Source of the DNA: Miltoncostaeales bacterium
GTDB taxonomy: Bacteria > Actinomycetota > Thermoleophilia > Miltoncostaeales > Miltoncostaeaceae
Reading direction: 5' to 3'
Assembly: GCA_030833665.1 (NCBI GenBank)
Contig: JAURGT010000001.1
Span: 48,752-112,751, forward strand
Length of the DNA stretch: 64,000 bases
The notes below the pieces were generated by a model. The model worked only from the letters and a program-made list of their open reading frames with translations, made no database searches and was not told where the DNA came from. This document shows, piece by piece, positions 1-10,798 of the stretch (its first letter is position 1; each line of letters begins with the position of its first letter). A program made the position numbers and the translations under genes.

Positions 1-406
1 GGAATCGCCGCATCGTAGGGCCCTCGTCGATGGTCACTCGCGTGAGGTAGAGCTCACGTACGTCGAGGCCCGCGTTGTGGTCGGCGTTGGCCATGGCCGA
101 CTCCAGCACCTTGCGCACCGGCTCGGCGGCCGCGCGGGTGGAGAAGGCGAGGATCGCCTGGGCCTCGGGCACGGACTTGCCGCGAATGAGGTCCGCGACC
201 AGCCGGGCCTTGCGGGCCGACACGCGCACGAACTTGGCCGTGGCCTGCGGCCGCGCGGGCTTGCGACTCCGCACCTTGTCGGAGCGCGCGGGCTCATTCG
301 TGGTGGCCTCGGGAGCCTCCACGTCGGTGCCCTCGGCATCGGTGGCCTCCACGTCGGGAGCCTCCACCTCGGCCTCGGTCGCCTCTGCTGTGGTCTCAGT
401 GCTCAC
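1..406 (-). CDS. rplV: 50S ribosomal protein L22, 3' end outside window
   Basis: This is ribosomal protein L22 of the large subunit, which lines the peptide exit tunnel. Translating the reverse strand from a GTG at 406 gives a core with the L22 signatures [26 protein letters not shown] and ANADHNAG. The gene runs off the left edge, so the last part of the loop and the C-terminus are missing. Before the core there is an unusual N-terminal extension of about 45 residues, rich in Glu, Ala, Asp, Thr and Val, which most L22 proteins lack. The GTG lies 2 nt past the rpsS stop, so translation is probably coupled. It is the most distal S10-operon gene visible here. Confidence 0.93.
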   Translation of the reverse strand, partial: MSTETTAEATEAEVEAPDVEATDAEGTDVEAPEATTNEPARSDKVRSRKPARPQATAKFVRVSARKARLVADLIRGKSVPEAQAILAFSTRAAAEPVRKVLESAMANADHNAGLDVRELYLTRVTIDEGPTMRRF

Positions 407-407
407 G

Positions 408-686
408 TCAGCGCCTCGAGGTCTGCCGGTCGTCGCCGTGGCCCTTGTAGGACCGCGTCGGCGCGAACTCGCCCAGCTTGTGGCCCACCATGCTCTCGGA
501 GACGAACACGGGCACGTGCTTGCGACCGTCGTGGACGGCGATCGTGTGGCCCACCATCTCCGGGAAGATCGTGGAAGACCGCGACCAGGTGCGCAGCATG
601 CGCTTCTCGTTCGAGGTGTTCATCTCCTCGATGCGGGCAATCAACTTGGGGTCGACGAACGGACCCTTCTTCAGGCTTCTGCTCAT
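408..686 (-). CDS. rpsS: 30S ribosomal protein S19
   Basis: Small-subunit protein S19, which sits in the 30S head next to S13. The 92-residue product begins [12 protein letters not shown] and contains [23 protein letters not shown] and a KLGEFAPTR motif, all hallmarks of the family, and its length is normal. Its ATG overlaps the rplB stop as ATGA, and the rplV start follows 2 nt after its own stop. This is the standard S10-operon order rplB-rpsS-rplV. Confidence 0.98.
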   Translation of the reverse strand: MSRSLKKGPFVDPKLIARIEEMNTSNEKRMLRTWSRSSTIFPEMVGHTIAVHDGRKHVPVFVSESMVGHKLGEFAPTRSYKGHGDDRQTSRR

Positions 687-1531
687 CGGCCTTCCGTGTG
701 CTTTCCGCGCTTGCGACCGCGGACGATCAGCTTCTGGCTCGCCTTCTTCGGGTCACGCGTGCGGTGACCGTTGGTCGGCTTGCCCCAGGGGGTCACCGGA
801 TGGCGACCCGAGTTGCTCTTGCCCTCGCCACCGCCGTGCGGGTGGTCGACCGGGTTCATGGCGGAGCCACGGACGGTCGGGCGAACGCCGCGCCAGCGGC
901 TGCGGCCGGCCTTGCCCCCCACCTCGTTGGAGTGCGACGAGTTGCCCAGCTGCCCCACGGTGGCGCGGCAGTCGATGTGCACCATGCGCATCTCGGTGCT
1001 CGGCAGGCGCAGGGTGGCGTAGTCGCCCTCCTTCGCCACGAGCTGGGCGCCGGTGCCGGCCGAGCGGCACATCTGGCCACCGCGACCGATCTGCAGTTCG
1101 ATGTTGTGCACGATCGTTCCCGTCGGGATGTCGCGCAGCGCGAGCGCGTTGCCCGGGCGGATGTCCGCTCCGGGGCCGCTCATCACGGTGTCGCCCACCT
1201 CGAGCCGCTGGGGCGCGAGGATGTAGCGCTTCTCGCCGTCCGCGTAGTGCAGCAGCGCGATGCGAGCGGTGCGGTTCGGGTCGTACTCGATCGAGGCAAC
1301 GCGAGCGGGAACGCCGTCCTTGGTGCGCTTGAAGTCGATGACCCGGTAGCGGCGCTTGTGACCGCCACCCTTGTGCCGGGTGGTGATGCGGCCGTTGTTG
1401 TTGCGCCCACCGGTCTTGTGGATCGGCTCGAGCAGCGACTTCTCAGGCGTGCTCGTGGTGACCTCGGCGAAGTCCGAGCTGGCGACGAAACGCCGGCCCG
1501 GCGAGGTGGGCTTGTGCTTGCGGATACCCAT
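683..1531 (-). CDS. rplB: 50S ribosomal protein L2
   Basis: Large-subunit protein L2, an rRNA-binding protein needed for subunit association and the peptidyl-transferase centre. The product is 282 residues, close to the usual ~275. It starts [15 protein letters not shown] and ends with the conserved [13 protein letters not shown] block, whose histidine region lies near the active centre, followed by the usual TPWGKPT. The ATG at 1531 overlaps the rplW stop (ATGA), and the stop overlaps the rpsS ATG. Confidence 0.98.
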   Translation of the reverse strand: MGIRKHKPTSPGRRFVASSDFAEVTTSTPEKSLLEPIHKTGGRNNNGRITTRHKGGGHKRRYRVIDFKRTKDGVPARVASIEYDPNRTARIALLHYADGEKRYILAPQRLEVGDTVMSGPGADIRPGNALALRDIPTGTIVHNIELQIGRGGQMCRSAGTGAQLVAKEGDYATLRLPSTEMRMVHIDCRATVGQLGNSSHSNEVGGKAGRSRWRGVRPTVRGSAMNPVDHPHGGGEGKSNSGRHPVTPWGKPTNGHRTRDPKKASQKLIVRGRKRGKHTEGR

Positions 1532-1842
1532 CAGGCGCCCTCGAAGATGTCGATCGAATCGCCGGGCACGAGCTCGACGATGGCCTTCTTCCAGCCCGGG
1601 CGAGTGCCCATGCTGCGCCCGCGCCGCTTGGGCTTGGGCTGCACCCTGACGATGCGCACGTCGGTGACCGTGACGTCGAAGAGCTCCTCGACGGCCTGGC
1701 GGATCTCCACCTTGTGGGCATCGTCCAGCACGCGGAAGGTGTACTGGTTGTGCGCCTGCACGAGCAGGTAGCTCTTCTCGGACACCACCGGGCTCACGAT
1801 GGCGCGGCGGACATCGCCGCGAAGGTCGTTGCTGGTGCTCAC
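1531..1842 (-). CDS. rplW: 50S ribosomal protein L23
   Basis: Large-subunit protein L23, which sits at the exit of the nascent-peptide tunnel and docks SRP and trigger factor. The 103-residue product has the family pattern [11 protein letters not shown], then [22 protein letters not shown] and a basic [14 protein letters not shown] loop. The GTG at 1842 overlaps the rplD stop (GTGA) and the stop overlaps the rplB ATG, so the genes are translationally coupled. Confidence 0.97.
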   Translation of the reverse strand: MSTSNDLRGDVRRAIVSPVVSEKSYLLVQAHNQYTFRVLDDAHKVEIRQAVEELFDVTVTDVRIVRVQPKPKRRGRSMGTRPGWKKAIVELVPGDSIDIFEGA

Positions 1843-2498
1843 GCGTCATCCCCCTCGGCCTCGGCCACGGGAGCGACGGCGCCGTTCCAGCGGTCCCACA
1901 CATCGCGCTCCACCAGCACCGAGCGGCCGGCCATGATGTCGACGGTCTCGATGTCGCGGGCCTCGAGCACGCGCACGTCGCGCATGTTGCGGAACGACAG
2001 CGCCTCGGGCGACGACGACTCGGTGACCACCACGAGCAGTGGACGGGCCGCGAGCTCGGCCGGCGCCGTGGCCAGGTACTCGGCGGCACGCTTGGTGCTG
2101 GGAGCGTCCCAGCCCGTGGGCTCCATCACGGCGATGGTGCCGCGCTCCACGTGGGCCTTGATGGCCGAGCGGAACGCCTGGCGGTACGCCTTGCGGTTGA
2201 CCTTGCCCCCGTAGTTGCGCGGGTGCGGGCCGAAGGTGATGCCGCCGCCGGTCCAGATGGGCGAGCGATTCGATCCCGCGCGGGCACGGCCGGTGCCCTT
2301 CTGGCGCCACGGCTTCTTGCCACCGCCGCTGACGTCGCTGCGGGTCTTGGTGCTGTGCGTGCCGGCGCGACGCCAGGCCATCTCGGCCGTGACCACCTCG
2401 TGGATGAGGTGCGGCTTGATGTCCTGGGCCTCCATCTCGGCGCCGAGGTCGGCGGCGCCGGATGCCTTGCCGGTCTTGGTGAGCAGGTGCGCAGCCAT
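1839..2498 (-). CDS. rplD: 50S ribosomal protein L4
   Basis: Large-subunit protein L4, 219 residues, which contributes with L22 to the narrow part of the exit tunnel. The family loop [19 protein letters not shown] followed by SPIWTGGG is intact, as is the [11 protein letters not shown] segment near the C-terminus. It ends in a short acidic tail (AEAEGDDA). The ATG at 2498 overlaps the rplC stop as ATGA. In some bacteria L4 also autoregulates the S10 operon; nothing visible here tests that. Confidence 0.97.
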   Translation of the reverse strand: MAAHLLTKTGKASGAADLGAEMEAQDIKPHLIHEVVTAEMAWRRAGTHSTKTRSDVSGGGKKPWRQKGTGRARAGSNRSPIWTGGGITFGPHPRNYGGKVNRKAYRQAFRSAIKAHVERGTIAVMEPTGWDAPSTKRAAEYLATAPAELAARPLLVVVTESSSPEALSFRNMRDVRVLEARDIETVDIMAGRSVLVERDVWDRWNGAVAPVAEAEGDDA

Positions 2499-3130
2499 CA
2501 GTCGGGCCTCACATAGACGATCGAGCCGACGGCGCCAGGCACCGCGCCCTTGACGAGCAGGATGTTGCGTTCCGGATCTCGGTCGACCACCTGCAGGCCG
2601 CGCTGCGTCACCTGGCGCGCACCCATGTGGCCGGCCATCCGGATGCCCTTGAACACGCGCGCGGGATAGGCGGCGGCGCCGATGGAGCCCGGGCGGCGCA
2701 CATTGTGCGAGCCGTGGCTCTTGGGGCCGCTGGCGAAGTTGTGGCGCTTGATCGTGCCGGCAAAGCCCTTGCCCTTCGAGGTGCCGGTGACCTTCACGTA
2801 CGAGCCCGGGATGAAGCGGTCGACGGTGACCAGCTGGCCCTCGGAAAGCTCCTCGCCCTCCTCCAGGCCGAGGTCCTCGGGCGAGAACTCGTGCAGGTGG
2901 CGCATCAGCGGCGCGCCCGCCTTCTCGAGGTGGCCCTGCTCGGGCTTGTTGATGTGCTTCGCCTTCGCCGCGCCGAAGCCGAGCTGCACCGCGGCGTAGC
3001 CGTCGCGCTCGTCGGTCTTCACCTGCACCACGGGGCAGGGGCCGGCCTCGATGACGGTGAGGGGAACCCTCGCGCCGTCCTCGGCGAAGATCTGGGTCAT
3101 TCCGACCTTGCGTCCGATGATCGCAGCCAT
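2498..3130 (-). CDS. rplC: 50S ribosomal protein L3
   Basis: Large-subunit protein L3, 210 residues, an early assembly protein near the peptidyl-transferase centre. It begins [15 protein letters not shown], contains the conserved [17 protein letters not shown] and [17 protein letters not shown] segments, and ends with [10 protein letters not shown], all diagnostic. The ATG at 3130 follows the rpsJ stop by 2 nt. A longer upstream frame exists but only overlaps rpsJ. Confidence 0.98.
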   Translation of the reverse strand: MAAIIGRKVGMTQIFAEDGARVPLTVIEAGPCPVVQVKTDERDGYAAVQLGFGAAKAKHINKPEQGHLEKAGAPLMRHLHEFSPEDLGLEEGEELSEGQLVTVDRFIPGSYVKVTGTSKGKGFAGTIKRHNFASGPKSHGSHNVRRPGSIGAAAYPARVFKGIRMAGHMGARQVTQRGLQVVDRDPERNILLVKGAVPGAVGSIVYVRPD

Positions 3131-3132
3131 GG

Positions 3133-3444
3133 TCAGACCTTGATCTCGATGTCGACGCCGGCGGGCAGGTCGAGGCGCATGAGGGAGTCGACCGTCTTGG
3201 GCGTGGGCGAGAAGATGTCGATGAGGCGCTTGTGGGTGCGCACCTCGAAGTGCTCCCGCGAGTCCTTGTCCTTGAACGGGCCCTTGATGACGCAGTAGCG
3301 GTGGCACTCCGTGGGGAGCGGCACGGGACCGGAGATGGTCGCGCCACTCCGCTGGGCCGTCTCCACGATGGAGGCCGCGCTCTTGTCGATCAGCTCATGG
3401 TCGTAGGCCTTGAGCCTGATTCGGATTTTGTTCTGCGTGATCAA
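3133..3444 (-). CDS. rpsJ: 30S ribosomal protein S10 (TTG start)
   Basis: Small-subunit protein S10, also known as NusE in transcription antitermination. The 103-residue product carries [26 protein letters not shown] and [13 protein letters not shown], all diagnostic. The only start that fits the family length is TTG at 3444, with a purine-rich GAGAAG about 9 nt upstream. This is one of four TTG starts in this window. It is the first gene of the S10 operon and lies 99 nt after tuf, with a strong hairpin between them. Confidence 0.97.
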   Translation of the reverse strand: MITQNKIRIRLKAYDHELIDKSAASIVETAQRSGATISGPVPLPTECHRYCVIKGPFKDKDSREHFEVRTHKRLIDIFSPTPKTVDSLMRLDLPAGVDIEIKV

Positions 3445-3493
3445 AGTTCGGTCTTCTCGTTCTGCGTCGTCGGGTGCTGCTCGGGGAAAGCGA

Positions 3494-3528
3494 GGGCCCC
3501 GCCCCCCTGATGCGGGGTGACGGGGCCC
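3494..3528 (-). terminator. Hairpin between tuf and rpsJ
   Basis: An 8-bp perfect GC stem (GGGCCCCG at 3494-3501 with CGGGGCCC at 3521-3528) encloses a further C-run/G-run pairing. It sits in the 99-nt gap downstream of tuf. There is no clear U-run, so it may be a partial terminator or attenuator separating high tuf expression from the S10 operon. Confidence 0.55.
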
Positions 3529-3543
3529 GTCCTGCCAGTGCTG

Positions 3544-4731
3544 CTACTCCAGGATCTGCTCCACGACCCCGGCGCCCACGGTACGGCCGCCCTCGCGAAT
3601 GGCGAAGCGGAGGCCGTCCTCCATGGCGATCGGGACGATGAGCTCCACCTCGAGCACGGCGTTGTCGCCCGGCATGATCATCTCGGCCCCGTCGAGGAGC
3701 TGGATGACGCCGGTCACGTCGGTCGTGCGGAAGTAGAACTGCGGGCGGTAGCCGTTGACGAACGGCGTGTGACGGCCGCCCTCCTCCTTGGAGAGCACGT
3801 ACACCTGCGCCTTGAACTTCGTGTGCGGGGTGATGCTGCCGGGAGCGGCGAGCACCTGGCCACGCTGGATGTCCTCGCGCTTCACGCCGCGGAGCAGGGC
3901 GCCGATGTTGTCGCCGGCCTGGCCCTGGTCGAGGAGCTTGCGGAACATCTCCACGCCGGTGACGACGGTCTTCTCGATCTCGGTCTGCATGCCGACGACC
4001 TCGACCTCGTCGTTCACGTTGATGATGCCGCGCTCCACGCGACCGGTGGCGACGGTGCCGCGACCGGTGATCGTGAAGACGTCCTCAACGGGCATCAGGA
4101 ACGGCTTGTCCACGTCGCGCTCCGGGAGCGGCACGTAGTCGTCCACGGCCTGCATCAGCTCGAGGATCTGCTCCTGGGCTGCGGCGTCGCCGTTGAGGGC
4201 GTTCAGTGCCGAGACCTTGACGACGGGGATGTCGTCACCCGGGAACTCGTACTCGCTGAGCAGCTCACGGACCTCGAGCTCCACGAGCTCGAGCAGCTCC
4301 TCGTCGTCCACCATGTCGGCCTTGTTGAGGGCCACCACGATGTACGGCACGCCCACCTGGCGGGCGAGCAGGATGTGCTCACGGGTCTGCGGCATCGGGC
4401 CGTCAGCGGCCGACACCACGAGGATCGCGCCGTCCATCTGGGCGGCACCCGTGATCATGTTCTTGATGTAGTCAGCGTGACCCGGGCAGTCGACGTGGGC
4501 GTAGTGGCGGCCCTCCGTCTCGTACTCCACGTGCGAGGTCGCGATGGTGATGCCGCGCTCGCGCTCCTCGGGGGCGTTGTCGATCTCATCGAAGCTGCGC
4601 ACCTCGCCGCCGTACTTCTGGCCGAGCGTCTGGGTGATGGCAGCAGTGAGGGTCGTCTTGCCGTGGTCGACGTGACCGATGGTGCCCACGTTCACGTGGG
4701 GCTTCGAGCGGTCGAACTTCTCCTTCGCCAT
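3544..4731 (-). CDS. tuf: Elongation factor Tu
   Basis: EF-Tu, the cytoplasmic GTPase that delivers aminoacyl-tRNA to the ribosome. The 395-residue product has the G1 motif GHVDHGKTT, the G3 motif [12 protein letters not shown] and the G4 motif NKADM, plus the C-terminal [11 protein letters not shown]. The ATG at 4731 begins [19 protein letters not shown] and is preceded by GAGGAG at good spacing; a longer upstream frame is not needed. Unlike the usual arrangement it does not follow fusA directly: an opposite-strand oxidoreductase separates them, so tuf has its own promoter and a structured leader. Confidence 0.99.
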   Translation of the reverse strand: MAKEKFDRSKPHVNVGTIGHVDHGKTTLTAAITQTLGQKYGGEVRSFDEIDNAPEERERGITIATSHVEYETEGRHYAHVDCPGHADYIKNMITGAAQMDGAILVVSAADGPMPQTREHILLARQVGVPYIVVALNKADMVDDEELLELVELEVRELLSEYEFPGDDIPVVKVSALNALNGDAAAQEQILELMQAVDDYVPLPERDVDKPFLMPVEDVFTITGRGTVATGRVERGIINVNDEVEVVGMQTEIEKTVVTGVEMFRKLLDQGQAGDNIGALLRGVKREDIQRGQVLAAPGSITPHTKFKAQVYVLSKEEGGRHTPFVNGYRPQFYFRTTDVTGVIQLLDGAEMIMPGDNAVLEVELIVPIAMEDGLRFAIREGGRTVGAGVVEQILE

Positions 4732-4815
4732 CCCATGCTCCTCATGCGCGTCCGAGCGGGCGTGCGACCATTCGTGTCGCCACCCGCCTGTGCTTCCGAA
4801 AAGGCCCACTCATGC

Positions 4816-4843
4816 AACGCGCGGCCACGTTTGGCCGCGCGTT
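4816..4843 (-). promoter_or_regulatory. Perfect 12-bp hairpin in the tuf leader
   Basis: Arms at 4816-4827 and 4832-4843 are exact reverse complements (AACGCGCGGCCA / TGGCCGCGCGTT) with a 4-nt loop. On the tuf mRNA the stem lies about 85 nt before the start codon and is followed by a short T-rich stretch (CCTTTTC). It could be an attenuator or a stabilising 5' hairpin. Only the structure is seen; the function is inferred. Confidence 0.5.
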
Positions 4844-4872
4844 AGAAGGCCGTTGCTCCTTCGAGCCGGGGG

Positions 4873-4878
4873 AACATA
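4873..4878 (-). promoter_or_regulatory. Probable tuf promoter -10 (TATGTT, extended TGN)
   Basis: On the minus strand this reads TGC-TATGTT, an extended -10. A start point near 4866 would give tuf a ~135-nt leader containing the 4816-4843 hairpin. No clear -35 is visible. Confidence 0.5.
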
Positions 4879-4926
4879 GCACGCGACGGCTGGCTCGCAA
4901 GAGCGACTTCGGTGAGCGGGCGGGCA

Positions 4927-4932
4927 TAGCAT
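4927..4932 (+). promoter_or_regulatory. -10 box of leaderless FAD oxidoreductase gene
   Basis: TAGCAT ends 7 nt before the GTG at 4940, the spacing expected if transcription starts at the start codon. It lies back to back with the tuf promoter. Confidence 0.5.
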
Positions 4933-4939
4933 CGGGAGC

Positions 4940-7621
4940 GTGGATAACGCACATCATGCGCTGCTCGATCTCGCCCGCGGGGCACGCGGCGACGTGCGCG
5001 CCGACGCCGCCACGCGGGAGCTCTACGCCGTGGACGCCAGCCTCTACCGCCGCGTGCCCGTAGGGGCCCTGCTCGCCGGGCACGAAGACGACCTCGCGCT
5101 CGCGGTAGACACCTGCGCGCGCCACGACATCCCGCTCACCATGCGGGGTGCGGGCACGAGCCTCGCCGGGCAGTCGGTGGGCCGCGGTCTGGTGGTCGAC
5201 TGCTCGCGCCTGCGCGAGATCGAGGTCGATCCCCGGTCGATGACCGCCCGCGTGGGGCCGGGCGTGGTGCTGGACGACCTCAACCGCGCGGCGTCGGCGC
5301 ACGGCCTGATGTTCGGCCCCGACGTTGCCACCGGAAGCCGCGCGACCCTGGGCGGGATGATCGGCAACAACTCCGCGGGCGCCCGCTCGATCGTCTACGG
5401 CATGACCGCCGACAACCTCGTGGAGCTCGACGTGCTGCTGGCCGACGGCACGCAGGCGTCGCTGGCCAGGGGCGGCCAGGCGCCCCCCGCGCTCGAGGCC
5501 GCGCGGCTGCTCGCCACCAACCAGGGCTTCCCCGCGCTCATGCGCAGGGTGTCCGGCTACGCCCTCGATAGGCTCGTGGGAGACCAGCCCGACTGGCCGG
5601 CGTTCCTCTCGGGCAGCGAGGGCACGCTCGCCGTGATGCGCTCGGCCGTGGTGCGTCTGCTGCCCATCCCGTCCGAGCGCGCGCTGGCCATCGTGCCGTT
5701 CACCGATGTCGACTCCGCGCTGGAGGCCGTGCCCGGGCTCATCGCCACGGAACCCTCGGCCATTGAGCTCATGGACGCTTCGCTGGTGGACCCCGCCAAC
5801 CGCCAGCCCGCGGAGCGCGCGCTGCTCGGGATCGTGGGCCGCGCGCCCGCGATGCTGGTGGTCGAGTACTCCGGCGAGGCGGGCGAGGCATCCGCGAAGG
5901 CCCGGGCGATCCCCGGCGCCACGGTCATCGACGACCCCGCCGGACAGGCCGCGGTGTGGACCATCCGGCGCACCGGCATCGCCAGGGCGCTTCGCACCGA
6001 GGGAGACGAGAAGCCCATCCCGTTCATCGAGGATCCCGCGGTTCCGCCCGACGCGCTCGCCCCGTTCGCCCGCGAGGTGCGCCGCGTGCTCGCCGACGAG
6101 GGCATGGGCGACGCGGTCTGGTACGGCCACGCGAGCGTGGGCTGCCTCCATATCCGCCCGATGGTCGACCTGCGCGCGCCAGGCGCGCCGGCGCAGGTGC
6201 GCAGGGTGGCCGAGGCAGTGGCGGACATCGTGGCTGCGCATGGCGGATCGCTGTCGGGCGAGCATGGAGACGGAAGGCTGCGCGGCGAGCTGCTGCCGCG
6301 CATGTACGACGCCGACCTGCTGCAGCGCTTCGACGAGGTGAAGCGCGCCCTCGACCCCGCGGGCATCCTCAACCCCGGCATCATCACCGACCCCGACCGG
6401 CTCGATGAGGGGCTGCGCATCCAGGCCTCCCCCGCGCCGCACCCCATCAGCACGGCGGTGTCGTTCGATGCCGCGGGCGGCCTGCAGCGCGCGGCCGAGG
6501 CCTGCAACGGCAACGGCCAGTGCCGCCGGTCGGACGCCGTGATGTGCCCGTCGTACCAGGCGCTCCGCGACGAGCGGCACTCCACGCGCGGGCGCGCCGT
6601 GCTGCTGCGCGCCGCCATCGAGGGCAAGCTCGACCTGGGCCTGGCCGACCCGGGGCTGGCTGAGGCGCTCGACCTCTGCCTCTCATGCCGCGCCTGCGCC
6701 ACCGAGTGCCCCGCGGGCGTGGACATGTCACGCCTGAAGGTGGAGGCCATGGTGCACCGGCACGCCGAGCAACGTCCCTCCCCCGCCGTGCTCGCGGCCG
6801 CCCACGCACACGACCTCATGCGGGCGGGGTCGGCCTCGCCGCGACTTGCCCGGCGGGCCGCACGACTCGCCCGGGGGCGCCTCGGCCGTGACGCCCCGCT
6901 GCCGGTGCGCGAGTGGCGCCCGCCCCCTCCCACGGGCCACGGAATGCCGATCGGGCTGTTCGCCGATACCTGGACGCGATTCCTGCACCCGCCCATCGGC
7001 GACGCCGCCGTGCGCGTGCTGGGCACCGCGGGCGCGCGCGCCGAGGTGCTCTCGGGCGGCTGCTGCGGTCGCCCCGCGCTCTCGCAGGGAATGCCCGACC
7101 TCGCCCGCAAGCAGGGCCTCAGGGTGCTGCGCACGCTCGCGCCGTACGCCATGGCCGGGCACCCCATCGTGGTGCTCGAGCCCTCGTGCCTGTCGATGCT
7201 GGCGTCCGACCTGCCGTGGCTCGTGCCCGAGGATCCACGCGCCCAGTGGGTGGCCGACGCCGTCATCTCGTTCGAGCAGGCGGTGATGGATATCGGCCTC
7301 GAGGTGCCCGGCGTGCGCGACGCCCCGCTGGTGCACCGTCACTGCCATGCGCGCGCCGACGGCGACACGGCTGCAGTGGCGGCCATGGGGCCCGGGGCAC
7401 ACGCCACCGATGCCGGCTGCTGCGGCATGGCCGGCGCCTTCGGCTACCTGCACCCCGAGGTGTCGCGGCTCATCGGGGAGGACCGCCTCGCCCCGGAGGT
7501 ACGCGCATCATCGGCCCCGGTGGTCGCGGCCGGGGTGAGCTGCCGCGAGCAGATCCGCGACCTCACCGGCCGCGACGCCGATCACCCCGCGGTGCACCTG
7601 GACCGCCTGCTGCACGAGTAG
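4940..7621 (+). CDS. FAD-linked oxidase fused to [4Fe-4S] and CCG domains (YdiJ/Dld-like)
   Basis: An 893-residue three-part oxidoreductase of the D-lactate/D-2-hydroxyacid dehydrogenase type. The N-terminal FAD-binding part has PLTMRGAGTSLAGQ and NNSAGARSIVYGMT, and SGSEGTLAVM is near residue 224. The FAD-oxidase C-terminal domain carries the conserved SGEHGDGRLRG near 440. A ferredoxin-like region follows, with CNGNGQC near 524 and CLSCRACATECP near 582. Two CCG half-domains close the protein (GGCCGRP near 706, AGCCGMAG near 826). This is the YdiJ architecture, in which electrons pass from FAD through Fe-S centres. The substrate (D-lactate, glycolate or D-2-hydroxyglutarate) cannot be told from sequence. 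It sits alone on the plus strand between fusA and tuf, convergent with fusA. Confidence 0.9.
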   Translation: MDNAHHALLDLARGARGDVRADAATRELYAVDASLYRRVPVGALLAGHEDDLALAVDTCARHDIPLTMRGAGTSLAGQSVGRGLVVDCSRLREIEVDPRSMTARVGPGVVLDDLNRAASAHGLMFGPDVATGSRATLGGMIGNNSAGARSIVYGMTADNLVELDVLLADGTQASLARGGQAPPALEAARLLATNQGFPALMRRVSGYALDRLVGDQPDWPAFLSGSEGTLAVMRSAVVRLLPIPSERALAIVPFTDVDSALEAVPGLIATEPSAIELMDASLVDPANRQPAERALLGIVGRAPAMLVVEYSGEAGEASAKARAIPGATVIDDPAGQAAVWTIRRTGIARALRTEGDEKPIPFIEDPAVPPDALAPFAREVRRVLADEGMGDAVWYGHASVGCLHIRPMVDLRAPGAPAQVRRVAEAVADIVAAHGGSLSGEHGDGRLRGELLPRMYDADLLQRFDEVKRALDPAGILNPGIITDPDRLDEGLRIQASPAPHPISTAVSFDAAGGLQRAAEACNGNGQCRRSDAVMCPSYQALRDERHSTRGRAVLLRAAIEGKLDLGLADPGLAEALDLCLSCRACATECPAGVDMSRLKVEAMVHRHAEQRPSPAVLAAAHAHDLMRAGSASPRLARRAARLARGRLGRDAPLPVREWRPPPPTGHGMPIGLFADTWTRFLHPPIGDAAVRVLGTAGARAEVLSGGCCGRPALSQGMPDLARKQGLRVLRTLAPYAMAGHPIVVLEPSCLSMLASDLPWLVPEDPRAQWVADAVISFEQAVMDIGLEVPGVRDAPLVHRHCHARADGDTAAVAAMGPGAHATDAGCCGMAGAFGYLHPEVSRLIGEDRLAPEVRASSAPVVAAGVSCREQIRDLTGRDADHPAVHLDRLLHE

Positions 7622-7630
7622 CCGGAACGA

Positions 7631-7658
7631 CGAGGGGCCGCACGATGGCGGCCCCTCG
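7631..7658. terminator. Bidirectional hairpin between oxidoreductase gene and fusA
   Basis: Perfect 11-bp stem CGAGGGGCCGC (7631-7641) / GCGGCCCCTCG (7648-7658) with a 6-nt loop, placed between two convergent stops. There is no strong T-run, as is usual in high-GC actinobacteria. It probably serves both directions. Confidence 0.75.
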
Positions 7659-7681
7659 CGAACATCATGCGGCCACGGGCG

Positions 7682-9772
<2,091 letters not shown>

Positions 9773-9876
9773 TGAATCTCACCTGTCAGTCAGATGTGGC
9801 ACGGGGAACCGATTCCCCCGCGACGACTCTTCTATATGCAAGCCCACCCCGAGCCGATTGGGCCGGGGAACGGGCG

Positions 9877-10347
9877 CTACCAGCGGTAGTGCGCGAAGGC
9901 CTTGTTGGCCTGCGCCATCCGGTAGAGGTCGTCCTTGCGCTTGAACGCGCCGCCCTGCGAGCCGAGCGCGTCCAGCAGCTCGTTCGCCAGGCGCTCGCTC
10001 ATCTGCTTCTCGCGGCGCTGCCGCGCAAAGAGGACGATCCAGCGGATGGCCAGCGTGCGACCGCGGCGCGACGGCACCTCGATCGGCACCTGGTAGGTGG
10101 CGCCACCAACGCGCCGGCTCTTCACCTCGAGGGCCGGCGTGACGTTGCGGATGGCCTCCTCCATCACCTGCACGGGATCGCGGCCGGTGCGCTCGCGGAT
10201 GCGCTCAAGAGCGTCATACACGGTGCGCTCGGCAACGGACTTCTTGCCGTCCGAGAGGACCTTGTTGATGAGCTGCGTCACGACGACGTTGTCGTAGACG
10301 GGGTCCGGGATCAGCGGACGGCGTGTGATGGCTGCGCGGCGGGGCAT
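9877..10347 (-). CDS. rpsG: 30S ribosomal protein S7
   Basis: Small-subunit protein S7, 156 residues, the primary binder of the 16S 3' domain. It starts [18 protein letters not shown] and shows the family blocks [29 protein letters not shown] and [13 protein letters not shown], ending FAHYRW. The ATG at 10347 lies 4 nt beyond the rpsL stop. An extended upstream frame would overlap rpsL and is rejected. Confidence 0.98.
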   Translation of the reverse strand: MPRRAAITRRPLIPDPVYDNVVVTQLINKVLSDGKKSVAERTVYDALERIRERTGRDPVQVMEEAIRNVTPALEVKSRRVGGATYQVPIEVPSRRGRTLAIRWIVLFARQRREKQMSERLANELLDALGSQGGAFKRKDDLYRMAQANKAFAHYRW

Positions 10348-10351
10348 CTTC

Positions 10352-10723
10352 CTACTTCGGGGTCTTGGCGCCGTACTTCGAGCGCGCCTGCTTGCGGTCG
10401 GAAACGCCTGCCGTGTCGAGGGCCGCGCGGATGACCTTGTACCGGACACCCGGGAGGTCCTTCACGCGGCCGCCACGCACGAGCACCACCGAGTGCTCCT
10501 GCAGGTTGTGGCCCTCGCCCGGGATGTAGCTCGTGACCTCCATCCCGTTGGTGAGCCGCACGCGCGCCACCTTGCGCAGCGCCGAGTTCGGCTTCTTCGG
10601 GGTGGTGGTGTAGACCCTCGTGCACACCCCGCGCTTCTGCGGGGCCCCGCGCAGGGCGGGCGTGGAGGTCTTGGTCGCCTTGGGCTTGCGGCCCTTGCGG
10701 ACCATCTGGTTGATCGTTGGCAC
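10352..10723 (-). CDS. rpsL: 30S ribosomal protein S12
   Basis: Small-subunit decoding-centre protein S12, 123 residues. It begins [12 protein letters not shown] and contains [17 protein letters not shown] and [13 protein letters not shown]. The lysines that are mutated in streptomycin-resistant strains (Lys43 and Lys88 in E. coli numbering) are both present, so the decoding loop is of wild type. First gene of the str operon; a -10-like box lies at 10784-10789. Confidence 0.99.
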   Translation of the reverse strand: MPTINQMVRKGRKPKATKTSTPALRGAPQKRGVCTRVYTTTPKKPNSALRKVARVRLTNGMEVTSYIPGEGHNLQEHSVVLVRGGRVKDLPGVRYKVIRAALDTAGVSDRKQARSKYGAKTPK

Positions 10724-10783
10724 GAGCCTCTTCCGGACTGTGGGCGTGTCGGGTCGTTCGCCTCGGCGGGCGAGCGGTCCGGG

Positions 10784-10789
10784 ACCGTA
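10784..10789 (-). promoter_or_regulatory. Probable str operon promoter -10 (TACGGT)
   Basis: On the minus strand TGA-TACGGT reads as an extended -10 about 60 nt before the rpsL ATG. It sits just after the end of the upstream transporter gene. No -35 is recognised. Confidence 0.4.
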
Positions 10790-10798
10790 TCACGGCGA

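Noticed and set aside
4742..6580. 612-codon frame opposite the FAD oxidoreductase
   Set aside because: Codon-position GC bias of the plus strand explains it; the opposite frame shows all expected enzyme motifs.
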